The notes beneath the pieces are model-generated. The model was not told the origin of the DNA, ran no database searches, and was given only the letters and a program-made list of their open reading frames with translations. 64,000 nucleotides of DNA from Heteroscillospira sp050943935 (GTDB taxonomy: Bacteria; Bacillota; Clostridia; Oscillospirales; Oscillospiraceae): assembly GCA_050943935.1 (NCBI GenBank), contig JBMNQC010000007.1, positions 81,092 to 145,091 on the forward strand, read 5' to 3'. Shown here in pieces: positions 42,461 through 50,646 of this stretch. Each line of letters starts with the position of its first letter. Within the stretch, counting starts at the first letter, position 1. The position numbers were made by a program, and so were the translations under genes.

Positions 42461-43144
42461 ATGATCGACAAAGTTATACCTATAAAAAAAGCTATAGATA
42501 AGATAAAATCCGGAGACACCCTCCTTATCGGCGGCTTCATTCAAGACGGAAGCCCTATGAATTTACTACGCGAACTCTCTACCCGTGATATTTCCGGCCT
42601 TACTGCTGTATCCGAGGATATCGGTTATGCAAACAGCACCTTCTACCCCAAAACCGCAATCACGGCCTTGTATGATCGTGGGCTTATTTCTAGGGTCTGT
42701 GTGTCCTACATAGGCAACAACAAATTGGTAAACGGTTTAATACAGGCCGGAAAGTTGGAGGCCGAGTTTATTCCCCAAGGAACCCTCATAGAACGCATCC
42801 GTGCTGGTGGTAGTGGCATAGGTGGTTTCTATACTCCTACCGGCGTCGGTACAGTAGTGGAAAATGGGAAGGAAAAAAAGGTTATCGGAGGCAAGGAGTA
42901 TATCCTAGAGTTAGCGTTGCGCGGCAATGTAGCCTTAGTAAAGGCCCATAAGGCAGATTGTATGGGCAATGCTGTATTCAAGTATACTTCACAGAACTTC
43001 AATACCATGATGGCAACGGCCGCAGATATTACAATTCTTGAGGTCGAAGAACTGGTGAAGCCCGGTGAATTGAATCCTGAGCATGTGCAGCTGCCCGGTG
43101 TTTTTGTCGACTATGTGGTTCTTCCGGAAGGAGACGTAAGATAG
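42461..43144 (+). CDS. atoD: 3-oxoacid CoA-transferase, subunit A
   Basis: 227 residues, ATG after AGGAGA. Alpha subunit of a family I CoA-transferase: GDTLLIGGFIQDGSPMNLLREL, then GTLIERIRAGGSGIGGFYTPTGVGT, both characteristic of the CtfA/AtoD/ScoA chain, and ALVKAHKADCMGNAVFKY. It pairs with subunit B encoded 2 bases downstream to move CoA between an acyl-CoA and a free acid such as acetoacetate, butyrate or acetate. In this context it could recycle CoA from the acyl-CoA made by the downstream 2-oxoacid oxidoreductase. Confidence 0.92.
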   Translation: MIDKVIPIKKAIDKIKSGDTLLIGGFIQDGSPMNLLRELSTRDISGLTAVSEDIGYANSTFYPKTAITALYDRGLISRVCVSYIGNNKLVNGLIQAGKLEAEFIPQGTLIERIRAGGSGIGGFYTPTGVGTVVENGKEKKVIGGKEYILELALRGNVALVKAHKADCMGNAVFKYTSQNFNTMMATAADITILEVEELVKPGELNPEHVQLPGVFVDYVVLPEGDVR

Positions 43145-43146
43145 CC

Positions 43147-43860
43147 ATGGATATTCGTAAATTTATAGCCAAAAACATTGCAGCAATGCTACATGATGGG
43201 GATTTTGTCAATCTGGGCGTGGGCATACCCACACTAGTAAGCGACTACATACCAAAGAACATGACTGTGTTGTTGCACGGCGAGAACGGTAGTGTGGGTG
43301 CCGCTGCCCTTGTTACCATAGCGCCAAATGAAATCGACACATGGAAAGCAACAGCCTGCGGAGAGAACGGCGATTGGAGAACTGGCCACCGGGACTTAGC
43401 CAATGCCAGCGGTGAGTATATTACAATTATTCCCGGAGGCTGCTGTTTTGACAGTTCCACATCTTTTGCCATGGCTCGCGGCGGACATTTAGATGCTACT
43501 GTTCTTGGCGGCCTTCAGGTAGATGCTGATGCTAATCTTGCTAACTGGACGATACCCGGTAAACGCACAACCGGCATGGGAGGGGCTATGGATCTCGTCT
43601 CTGGCGCAAAACGAGTAATCGTAGCCATGGAGCATTGCACGAAAACAGGAGAGGCAAAACTAGTAAAAAAATGTACCATGCCACTCACCGCTGTAGCATG
43701 TGTAAGCGCTGTTGTAACCGAGTTGTGCGTTATGGAGTATATCGACGGGAAATTTGTCGTTACCGCCATGGCTCCTGGTGTAACCCGAGATGAACTTATT
43801 TCCAAAACAGAAATAGATTTAGTGTTTTCTGGCAATGTACGAACCATGGATCCCGTTTGA
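43147..43860 (+). CDS. atoA: 3-oxoacid CoA-transferase, subunit B
   Basis: 237 residues. The beta chain contains the catalytic Glu that forms the glutamyl-CoA thioester, in VLLHGENGSVGAA. NLGVGIPTLVSDYI, RGGHLDATVLGGLQVDADANLANWTIPGK and GMGGAMDLVSGAKRVIVAMEH are further strong signatures of AtoA/CtfB. Spacing of 2 bases from subunit A implies translational coupling. The AGCS symporter gene follows 37 bases later, probably in the same transcript. Confidence 0.93.
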   Translation: MDIRKFIAKNIAAMLHDGDFVNLGVGIPTLVSDYIPKNMTVLLHGENGSVGAAALVTIAPNEIDTWKATACGENGDWRTGHRDLANASGEYITIIPGGCCFDSSTSFAMARGGHLDATVLGGLQVDADANLANWTIPGKRTTGMGGAMDLVSGAKRVIVAMEHCTKTGEAKLVKKCTMPLTAVACVSAVVTELCVMEYIDGKFVVTAMAPGVTRDELISKTEIDLVFSGNVRTMDPV

Positions 43861-43897
43861 GTGCCGAACACATCTAGCATAGGAAGGAGAGGGCGAG

Positions 43898-45304
43898 ATG
43901 TTGGACGCTGCTTTATCTGTCATAAATACATTCATCGCAATCGGCGATTATCTATGGGGATGGCCAATACTCGTTTCCCTGGCCATTGTATCTGTATTGT
44001 ATACGATAGGAACTCGAGGATTTCAATTTACACATTTTGGCTATGCAATAAAGAAAACATTTCTTACCCAGATCAAAGCTGCACAAAAGGGAGACAGCAA
44101 TACTGCTCACGGCGTTTCTTCCTTTAAAGCTATGTGCATGGCTTTGTGTAACACTTTGGGTACTGGAAACATAGCTGGCATAGCAGTTGCTATATCCCTC
44201 GGCGGACCGGGCGCCGTTCTGTGGATATGGATAGCCGGTTTCTTGGGAATCATTCTTAAATACAGCGAGATAACTCTAGGAGTTAAATATCGCGAGATAG
44301 ATCCGGACACGGGAAAGTATCGCGGCGGTATCATGTGGTATGTAGAGAAAGGACTTAGTAAGCGATGGAGATGGATTGCTATACTCTATGCGCTAGTCTA
44401 TGCAGGCCCCTGTATTAACGCGCCCGCCGTACAGATTAATACCTTGGCTTCCTCAATCACAGCCTACTTCGATGTTCCTCCAATGCTTATCGGCATCATC
44501 TGTGCGTTGTTGCTGGGCTTGGTGCTGTTAGGCGGCGTTAATCGTATCAGTATATTCGCTGAAAAGACGGTTACCGTGATGTCTGTGGCATATTTTGCTG
44601 TATCTATGTTTATCCTTATTCGTTATCTTCCCCAAATCCCCCAGGCTTTCGGCATGATCTTTAAGTATGCCCTTACTGATGTACAGGCCATAGCGGGCGG
44701 GTTTGGCGGCGCGACTGTCGCTCTGGCTATGCGGCATGGTTTTGCCCGGGGCTTCTATTCCAATGGTGCCGGAACAGGTGATAGCGCCTTTGCTCACTCT
44801 TACGGTGATGTTGATTGTCCCTGCGACCAGGGTATTTGGGGGCTCGGAGAGGTAGTTATAGACACTATTGTCTGTACTTGTACCGCACTAGTGATACTGG
44901 TCACCGGAGCATGGGAAAGCAGCCTGAGCGGCGCCGCTCTTACGGCAAGTGCCGTTTCCATCGCATTTGGCAGTAAAACTTTTGGTAATCTCTTTATTAT
45001 GGTAGTAGTTGCATTCTTCGCATTTACCACCGCTCTTATGTGCGCCCACTATAGTGAGATAAGTCTGCGCTACTTTACCAGAAATCAGACCGTGGCAAAG
45101 ATTTACCGTCTTGTTATATGCTTGGTCTGTTTGTTTGCAACAAATCCAGTTTTTGTTGAGAGAGTAGATATACTCTGGCGTTTTGGAGATTTTAATGTAG
45201 CTATGAATATCTTACTTAGCCTTCTGACGCTGTTCTTACTACGTAAGGACGTGTTTGCTGAAACCGAGAAATTCAAACAGTCAATTAAAAACCAGGCTCA
45301 CTAA
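43898..45304 (+). CDS. AGCS family sodium:alanine/glycine symporter
   Basis: 468 residues, about 11 membrane helices, ATG with AAGGAGAGGGCGAG upstream. Family signatures: FKAMCMALCNTLGTGNIAGIAVAISLGGPGAVLW, the region FYSNGAGTGDSAFAHSYGDVDCPCDQGIWG, and ISIFAEKTVTVMSVAYF. AGCS carriers import alanine, glycine or related small amino acids with sodium. It is encoded between the CoA-transferase and the amino-acid dehydrogenase, so it probably supplies the amino acid for the pathway. Several residues around GTGDSAFAHSYG differ from the usual GSAPIAHA-like sequence, so substrate range may differ. Confidence 0.9.
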   Translation: MLDAALSVINTFIAIGDYLWGWPILVSLAIVSVLYTIGTRGFQFTHFGYAIKKTFLTQIKAAQKGDSNTAHGVSSFKAMCMALCNTLGTGNIAGIAVAISLGGPGAVLWIWIAGFLGIILKYSEITLGVKYREIDPDTGKYRGGIMWYVEKGLSKRWRWIAILYALVYAGPCINAPAVQINTLASSITAYFDVPPMLIGIICALLLGLVLLGGVNRISIFAEKTVTVMSVAYFAVSMFILIRYLPQIPQAFGMIFKYALTDVQAIAGGFGGATVALAMRHGFARGFYSNGAGTGDSAFAHSYGDVDCPCDQGIWGLGEVVIDTIVCTCTALVILVTGAWESSLSGAALTASAVSIAFGSKTFGNLFIMVVVAFFAFTTALMCAHYSEISLRYFTRNQTVAKIYRLVICLVCLFATNPVFVERVDILWRFGDFNVAMNILLSLLTLFLLRKDVFAETEKFKQSIKNQAH

Positions 45305-45309
45305 GCACT

Positions 45310-45356
45310 AAATATATTTAATCGAATAAAATATATTTAACTCCAATAAATATATT
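45310..45356. repeat. Three direct repeats AAATATATT with exact 19-base period
   Basis: AAATATATT begins at 45310, 45329 and 45348. The last copy overlaps the -35 TTGACA. The same word occurs twice upstream of the MFS gene. Likely binding sites for the GntR protein encoded at 40079. Confidence 0.6.
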
Positions 45357-45383
45357 GACAAATATATCCTGTGGTGCTAGCAT
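45355..45383 (+). promoter_or_regulatory. Promoter of the dehydrogenase / 2-oxoacid oxidoreductase unit
   Basis: TTGACA (45355-45360), 17-base spacer, TAGCAT (45378-45383), placed about 80 bases before ATG 45462. Confidence 0.55.
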
Positions 45384-45461
45384 TAGTTTAGAACCCCCAA
45401 ACAGCAGTACTTTACAAAAACTAAAATGAAGAACAACAAATGCTGAAAGGAGTCTACCAAT

Positions 45462-46622
45462 ATGAAACCCTATATCATCGTAGAATGGAATGACACGGAG
45501 ACCGAAGCTCATGGCTGGTTATGCATCTACAATCTTGTAAAGAACTACTCCGGCGGCGGTACCCGCATGCACCCTTCTGTAACCAAAGAAGAAGTTATTC
45601 GTCTGGCTAAAATGATGGCCTATAAGTACAACGCAGCCGGTTCGGATGACTGCGGAGGCATGAAGGCCGGTATCGTCTATGACGCTAAGAAGCCCGACGC
45701 ATATGATGTGCTCAAGCGCTTTATGCAGGCCGTCCGCCCCTATGTTGATCTGGGTCTGGGTATTGGCTGCGACCTGGGTACTCGTCAGTCAGATTTTGAT
45801 CAGATTTTTGAGGAGCTGGGTATGTATCCCACCCCCGGCACCAGAAGGCATCGCGAGGATCCCGTCTGCAGGGAAGGCACATCTCACATTCCCGCTATGT
45901 CTCGTGCACTTATCGACGGTTTCACCCTCAATGACACCGTTACCGGTTACGGCGTTGCTTTCTGTGCCGATGAGGCCTGGAAAATTCTCCACGGCGAAGC
46001 TAACGGTGCGCGCGTTGTTATTCAAGGCTTCGGCTGCGTGGGAGCCAGCTGTGCCGCTAAAATGCAGGCACTTGGGTATAAAGTAGTCGGTATCGCCGAT
46101 GCCAAGAATTTGGTTGTCTGCGAGGAAGGCCTTGACGTTATGCCTCTGGTGGCTCACAAGAATATTTATGGCGAAATGGATCCCGCATACTTCCCCGATA
46201 ACTATGTAATCCGCCCCAACACCGAGTGGATGGATGTTGACTGTGATATTGTTATCCCCGCAGCCCTTGAAGATGTTATCAACATGAATACTGTAGATAA
46301 AATTGGCGACAGGCTGCTGGTAGAAGCCGCAAACATTCCTACTAGTGCCGAGGCTGATGATATTCTGCGTAAGAAAAACATCAACATGGTCCCTGATTTT
46401 ATTGCCAACGTAGGTGCCATACGCTTCTTCTACGCCTGCCGCAACTGTAAAATCAAATTTACTCCCGAGTCTGCTATCGCTGATATTGAGCAGAACGCAC
46501 GTTCCCATGTCAAGCACCTGTACGAGGTCCACGAGAAAAACGGCAGATACATACGCGATATTGCCCTTGAAGAGTTTGCTCCCACCATTCAGGACGTTTT
46601 CGACTGCGTTCGCGTTCGATAA
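45462..46622 (+). CDS. Glu/Leu/Phe/Val dehydrogenase family protein
   Basis: 386 residues, ATG after AAAGGAG. The substrate domain (about 1-160) has GGGTRMHPSV and the catalytic Lys in SDDCGGMKAGIVYD. The NAD-binding domain has RVVIQGFGCVGASCAAKM (GxGxxG). It removes the amino group of an amino acid to give a 2-oxoacid, ammonia and NADH. Length lies between leucine and glutamate dehydrogenases, and the N-terminus is atypical, so the substrate is open. The four downstream genes encode an enzyme that oxidises 2-oxoacids, which makes this the likely entry step. Sequence has more A/T at third positions than the flanking regions. Confidence 0.88.
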   Translation: MKPYIIVEWNDTETEAHGWLCIYNLVKNYSGGGTRMHPSVTKEEVIRLAKMMAYKYNAAGSDDCGGMKAGIVYDAKKPDAYDVLKRFMQAVRPYVDLGLGIGCDLGTRQSDFDQIFEELGMYPTPGTRRHREDPVCREGTSHIPAMSRALIDGFTLNDTVTGYGVAFCADEAWKILHGEANGARVVIQGFGCVGASCAAKMQALGYKVVGIADAKNLVVCEEGLDVMPLVAHKNIYGEMDPAYFPDNYVIRPNTEWMDVDCDIVIPAALEDVINMNTVDKIGDRLLVEAANIPTSAEADDILRKKNINMVPDFIANVGAIRFFYACRNCKIKFTPESAIADIEQNARSHVKHLYEVHEKNGRYIRDIALEEFAPTIQDVFDCVRVR

Positions 46623-46677
46623 ATCGCTCTCCCACTCCTTCCATCCTATAAATACAGAAAGTCCAGCGAGCGAAGAC

Positions 46678-46711
46678 AGACCTCATCCGGCTAGAAAGCC
46701 GGATGAGGTCT
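46678..46711. other. Long perfect intercistronic stem-loop
   Basis: AGACCTCATCCGGCT / AGCCGGATGAGGTCT around AGAA, 55 bases after the dehydrogenase stop. There is no T tract on either strand, so it may be an mRNA processing or stability element between the dehydrogenase and the oxidoreductase genes. Confidence 0.6.
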
Positions 46712-46863
46712 AACAACAATAGCTAAACTTCACAGGACAGATTAGCGAGAAAGAGTATATAGATGCAAATGAGTGCCGAAGTCTGTAATATTTGAAGTTT
46801 CTCGCCCAAGCCAAAATATACAAGCAAGCTTGATTTTGCAAGCAACGAAAGGCGGTGTGCACA

Positions 46864-47070
46864 ATGATCAAGATTACCCTAAAACAGCAAAATTGCAAAT
46901 CCTGTGGCTATTGCGTTAAGGCGTGTAACAAAGGCGCACTATATATATCAAATAATACAAACGCCAACGGATATCATACTGTGGCAATTTATGAGGAGAA
47001 ATGTATTGGCTGTGGCATGTGCTATACTGTATGCCCCGATTATGTTTTCGACATTGAGGAAGGTGAATAA
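46864..47070 (+). CDS. korD: 2-oxoacid:ferredoxin oxidoreductase, delta (ferredoxin-like) subunit
   Basis: 68 residues from ATG 46864, with AAAGGCGG upstream. Two 4Fe-4S cluster motifs: CKSCGYCVKACNKG and CIGCGMCYTVCPDY. It carries electrons from the thiamine-diphosphate site to external ferredoxin. The alpha subunit gene starts 5 bases after its stop. Order delta-alpha-beta-gamma is the KorDABC/VorDABC arrangement. Confidence 0.92.
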   Translation: MIKITLKQQNCKSCGYCVKACNKGALYISNNTNANGYHTVAIYEEKCIGCGMCYTVCPDYVFDIEEGE

Positions 47071-47075
47071 GAAAT

Positions 47076-48146
47076 ATGAAACAGCTTATGAAGGGCAATA
47101 ACGCCCTTGCGGAGGCGGCTGTTCGAGCTGGATGCCGTCTGTTTGCCGGATATCCTATCACTCCGCAATCCGAGATACTTGAATATATGTCCTGGAGGCT
47201 GCCCGAGGTCGGCGGCCAATTTGTGCAAACAGAGTCTGAGCTTGCCGGCATTAACATGGTTATCGGCGGTGCCGCTACCGGTCAGCGTGTTATAACCAGC
47301 TCCTCCGGTCCGGGATTTTCACTAAAGCAAGAGGGTATTTCTTATCTGGCTTCTCTGGAGTTACCCGCAGTTATTGTCGATGTTGCCCGCTTCGGAATAG
47401 GCTTGGGCGATGTCACGGTCGGACAAGGTGACTATTTCCAGACAACCAAGGGCGGAGGTCATGGCGGGTATTTTATTCCCGTTTATGCGCCATCCTCCAT
47501 TCAGGAAAACGCAGATTTTGTGGTAAAGGCGTTTGATACCGCAGAGAAATATCGCACTCCCGTTATTGTCCTCTCTGACGCTTCCATTGGCCAGATGTGT
47601 GGTAGTGTTGAATTACCAGAATTTCAGAACCCTCCTCGCGATAGGTTTGACTGGGCATTGGGTAGTGACAGCGAGCGCCCCCCCATGGGACTAAAACTCA
47701 CCGACCGTATGTATACTGATTTTGCTTATGATGAGTATATCCCACATATTGTTGGCCGCTACAATGAGATGAAGGAGAACGAACAGCTTTGGGAAGAGGT
47801 AGAGGCTGAGGATGCAGAAGTCTTGTTGATTTCTTATGGCATCAGCTCACGTATTTGCAAGGAAGCAGTCAAACTAGCCCGATCCGAAGGAATTAAGCTT
47901 GGCCTAATCCGCCCAATCACCGTATGGCCTTTCCCCATCAAAGCCTTCCAAAAGTATAATGGCAAGGTAAAGGGTTATATGTCTGTCGAGATGACCCCAA
48001 TCCCTCAGATGGCAGAAGACGTCTATCTTGCAGCCCACGGAACCACTCCCGTATACGCAATGCCCACCGGCAGAGAGATTGCAAAAAGCGATGACATTAT
48101 CACTAATGTAAAAGCAATTCTCAACGGCTTAAAGGAGGAATTCTGA
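47076..48146 (+). CDS. korA: 2-oxoacid:ferredoxin oxidoreductase, alpha subunit
   Basis: 356 residues. Pyrimidine-binding half of the enzyme: GNNALAEAAVRAGCRLFAGYPITPQSEI, then QTESELAGINMVIGGAATGQRVITSSSGPGFSLKQEGISY, with the Glu that activates the thiamine ring in TESE. GQGDYFQTTKGGGHGGYF is typical of the 2-oxoglutarate or branched-chain 2-oxoacid type (KorA/VorB) rather than pyruvate synthase, which is a single long chain in most clostridia. It oxidatively decarboxylates a 2-oxoacid to an acyl-CoA, CO2 and reduced ferredoxin. Confidence 0.93.
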   Translation: MKQLMKGNNALAEAAVRAGCRLFAGYPITPQSEILEYMSWRLPEVGGQFVQTESELAGINMVIGGAATGQRVITSSSGPGFSLKQEGISYLASLELPAVIVDVARFGIGLGDVTVGQGDYFQTTKGGGHGGYFIPVYAPSSIQENADFVVKAFDTAEKYRTPVIVLSDASIGQMCGSVELPEFQNPPRDRFDWALGSDSERPPMGLKLTDRMYTDFAYDEYIPHIVGRYNEMKENEQLWEEVEAEDAEVLLISYGISSRICKEAVKLARSEGIKLGLIRPITVWPFPIKAFQKYNGKVKGYMSVEMTPIPQMAEDVYLAAHGTTPVYAMPTGREIAKSDDIITNVKAILNGLKEEF

Positions 48147-48147
48147 T

Positions 48148-48894
48148 ATGGCAATGGCTAAGAAAAAACCGGCGCTCATTGCAGAGACCAACAGTTTCTG
48201 CCCCGGATGCGGCCATGGTATCGTTGTGCGTATGATTGCGGAGGTCCTCGAAGAAATGGGACTTGAGCAAAACGACGCAATATGTGCGCTGGCCGTAGGA
48301 TGCTCTTGTCTGGTAAACAATACTCTTAAGGTTGACCGGCTGGGTTGCCCTCATGGCCGCGCTGCCGCTTGTGCTGCCGGTATCAAACGCTGCCGCCCCG
48401 ACAAGCTTGTGTTTACATATCAGGGAGATGGCGACGCAATGTCCATCGGTTTCTCCGAGACTATCTATGCAGCACAGCGAAATGAGAATATCACCGCTAT
48501 CATCATCAATAACGGTGTTTATGGTATGACCGGCGGACAGGCATCTCCCACCACTCTGCTTGGCCAGAAAACAGCAACCACCGTCAATGGAAGAACTGTT
48601 GAGTTCAACGGTATGCCTCTGGATATTATGAAGCAACTGCAGCAATTCGACTCTGCAGCCTATCTGGCCCGTGGTAGCGTTCACGACGCAAAGAGCATTC
48701 TGAAGACCAAGCAATACATCCGCAAAGCCTTTGAGGCTCAGATGACCGGCAAGGGCTACACCTGCGTAGAGATCCTGTCTCCTTGCCCCACCAACTGGCA
48801 TATGACTCCTGAGATATCCATGAACCGAATAGCCACAGAAGTCATAGCTTACTATCCCATAGGTGAAATTAAGGCGGGAGGCGAGACAAAGTGA
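48148..48894 (+). CDS. korB: 2-oxoacid:ferredoxin oxidoreductase, beta subunit
   Basis: 248 residues, start one base after the alpha stop with AAAGGAGG upstream. It binds thiamine diphosphate: FCPGCGHGIVVRMIAEVL, KLVFTYQGDGDAMSIGFSET (the GDGD...Mg motif) and IIINNGVYGMTGGQASPTT. SPCPTNWHMTP near the C-terminus is common in Kor/Vor beta chains. It overlaps the gamma gene by four bases (GTGA). Confidence 0.94.
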   Translation: MAMAKKKPALIAETNSFCPGCGHGIVVRMIAEVLEEMGLEQNDAICALAVGCSCLVNNTLKVDRLGCPHGRAAACAAGIKRCRPDKLVFTYQGDGDAMSIGFSETIYAAQRNENITAIIINNGVYGMTGGQASPTTLLGQKTATTVNGRTVEFNGMPLDIMKQLQQFDSAAYLARGSVHDAKSILKTKQYIRKAFEAQMTGKGYTCVEILSPCPTNWHMTPEISMNRIATEVIAYYPIGEIKAGGETK

Positions 48895-49478
48895 CAAAAG
48901 AATTTGTTTTTGCTGGCTTTGGCGGCCAGGGTGTTTTGACTGCGGGTATGATTTTAGCATACTCTGGCGCCGCTAAAGACTTGGACGTCACGTGGATACC
49001 TGCTTATGGCTCAGAGATGCGCGGCGGTACTGCAAACTGTACTGTTAAGATAGGAGATGAAGAGGTAGCAAGCCCCTTCACCGCAGCTCCCGATGTTCTC
49101 ATTGCCATGAATGAGCCCTCTCTGATTAAGTTCATGAATATAGTTAAAAAGGGCGGCAGTATCATTGCCAACAGCTCTATTATTGCCAACATCCCACAAA
49201 TCAAAGACGTAAATGTCTATGCCGTCCCTGTGAACACGATTGCCGAGGAGCTCAAGAACGCCCGAAGCGCAAATATCTGTGCCTTGGGAGCAGCCATAGC
49301 AGTTGCAGGCGATATACTCACTCTGGAGGATGTAGAACGCGGTCTGTGTGGCTATCTGTCAAAGGTCAAGGATAACAGCTCTAACATCGCTGTTCTTCGT
49401 GCCGGATATAGCTACTCCAACATGTTGGATAGTTCTTTGTCTACGTCGAAAAACGCGTTAGCTGACAGAGAACGATAA
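48891..49478 (+). CDS. korC: 2-oxoacid:ferredoxin oxidoreductase, gamma subunit
   Basis: 195 residues from GTG 48891, whose GTGA overlaps the beta stop; GGGAGG lies upstream. Gamma-domain signatures: FAGFGGQGVLTAGMILAYSG, VTWIPAYGSEMRGGTANCTVKI and DVLIAMNEPSLIKF. This chain helps bind CoA. It completes the complex and is the last gene before a strong terminator at 49623. Confidence 0.94.
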   Translation: MTKEFVFAGFGGQGVLTAGMILAYSGAAKDLDVTWIPAYGSEMRGGTANCTVKIGDEEVASPFTAAPDVLIAMNEPSLIKFMNIVKKGGSIIANSSIIANIPQIKDVNVYAVPVNTIAEELKNARSANICALGAAIAVAGDILTLEDVERGLCGYLSKVKDNSSNIAVLRAGYSYSNMLDSSLSTSKNALADRER

Positions 49479-49622
49479 TCTCCAATCAATGGGGCAGACA
49501 ATTTTGAATTATGGAGAAATAGAAAGTAAAAATCACCATTGTGACAGGCACCCCCCATACAAAAGGGACCTCTGCACTTTCCGACAGTTACATAGCGGTT
49601 CAGTTGATTGAACAGCAAAACG

Positions 49623-49673
49623 CCCTCGACTTTGCCGGCCTTAAATATGGCCGAGAAGGTCGAGGGTTCTTTT
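49623..49673. terminator. Terminator after the oxidoreductase operon
   Basis: CCCTCGAC / GTCGAGGG enclosing an inner GGCC / GGCC stem, followed by TTCTTTT. The rest of the gap 49479-49770 shows no gene. The stem lies between convergent units. Confidence 0.8.
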
Positions 49674-49770
49674 GCGTTCACCGCGCCGGATGCACGGGAC
49701 AAAAAATATCTACTTTCTTACCCTGTTATCTGAGTCTGAATATAATAGAGCTTCAAAAAACAGCAGGTAT

Positions 49771-50646
49771 TCACATATTGAGCTCTGTTTTGAGCATATC
49801 AAACAGACGTACAGCCGGAGCAGACAATGCCATGGGATTCCCCTGGCGGTAAAGTACAGCAGTATAGAGCCTGTATTCCGGCGGAAGGGGGCGCAGGGCC
49901 ACCTCATCCTCTCCGCTGCGGGCCAGCCTTTCCGGCAGGCAGGCGCAGCCGCAGCCGCGGGCAACCATTTTCAGGGCCGTTATATTGTCGGGAACAGTAC
50001 ATCTCAGCGCCGGCGTAAGCTTGTGCGATGAGAGCAGCTCATCGTCTATAAGCCGCTCAGCCGTGCCCGGCTCGTGCATCAGAAAACATTCCAATCCGGC
50101 GCTACTGTCTGGCGCGGGACCGGAATTTTGGGGAGGGGCAGCAAAAACCACAGCCTCGGTTTTTAAAATCCTGGTCTCAAGTCCCTCCTCCGGAATACGG
50201 CCGCAAGGGAGCACGGCGGCGTCCAGCTCTCCGGCCAGCAGCTCAGCTCTGGCATCCCGGGAGACGCTTTCGGCAAGGACGATGGGAAAATCCCTGTATT
50301 CCTCCGTAAATTTCGGGAGAATATGGTCTTTCAATATATCAGCGTACTGCGGATGACACATGATACGCAAGGCCCGACGCTGTGCTCGCCTGAGCGCTTT
50401 AAGCTCAGCCTCGGCCTGCCGCTCTATGCGCAGAATAGCCTGTGCGCCGTTCATATATATTTTCCCCGCGTCTGTCAGCGCAAGCTCTCCGCCCTTGCGG
50501 TAAAAAAGCTTGGCGCCAATCTCCGCTTCCACCTTATTCAGGTGCTTGGACATGGACGGCTGAGATAAATAAAATCTTTCCGCCGCGCTGGTGATGCTCT
50601 TCTCCTCGGCTATCGCCGTCAGATACTCATATACTTTTGTGTTCAT
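49771..50646 (-). CDS. LysR family transcriptional regulator (second of a pair)
   Basis: 291 residues. N-terminal helix-turn-helix: YLTAIAEEKSITSAAERFYLSQPSMSKHLNKVEAEIGAKLFYR. The LysR effector-binding domain follows (about 90-285). The start overlaps the stop of the upstream LysR gene by four bases (ATGA), so both are made from one message. It is divergent, as a pair, from the TTT3 operon and probably regulates it. Effector likely a carboxylate or an ester product, by inference. Confidence 0.9.
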   Translation of the reverse strand: MNTKVYEYLTAIAEEKSITSAAERFYLSQPSMSKHLNKVEAEIGAKLFYRKGGELALTDAGKIYMNGAQAILRIERQAEAELKALRRAQRRALRIMCHPQYADILKDHILPKFTEEYRDFPIVLAESVSRDARAELLAGELDAAVLPCGRIPEEGLETRILKTEAVVFAAPPQNSGPAPDSSAGLECFLMHEPGTAERLIDDELLSSHKLTPALRCTVPDNITALKMVARGCGCACLPERLARSGEDEVALRPLPPEYRLYTAVLYRQGNPMALSAPAVRLFDMLKTELNM

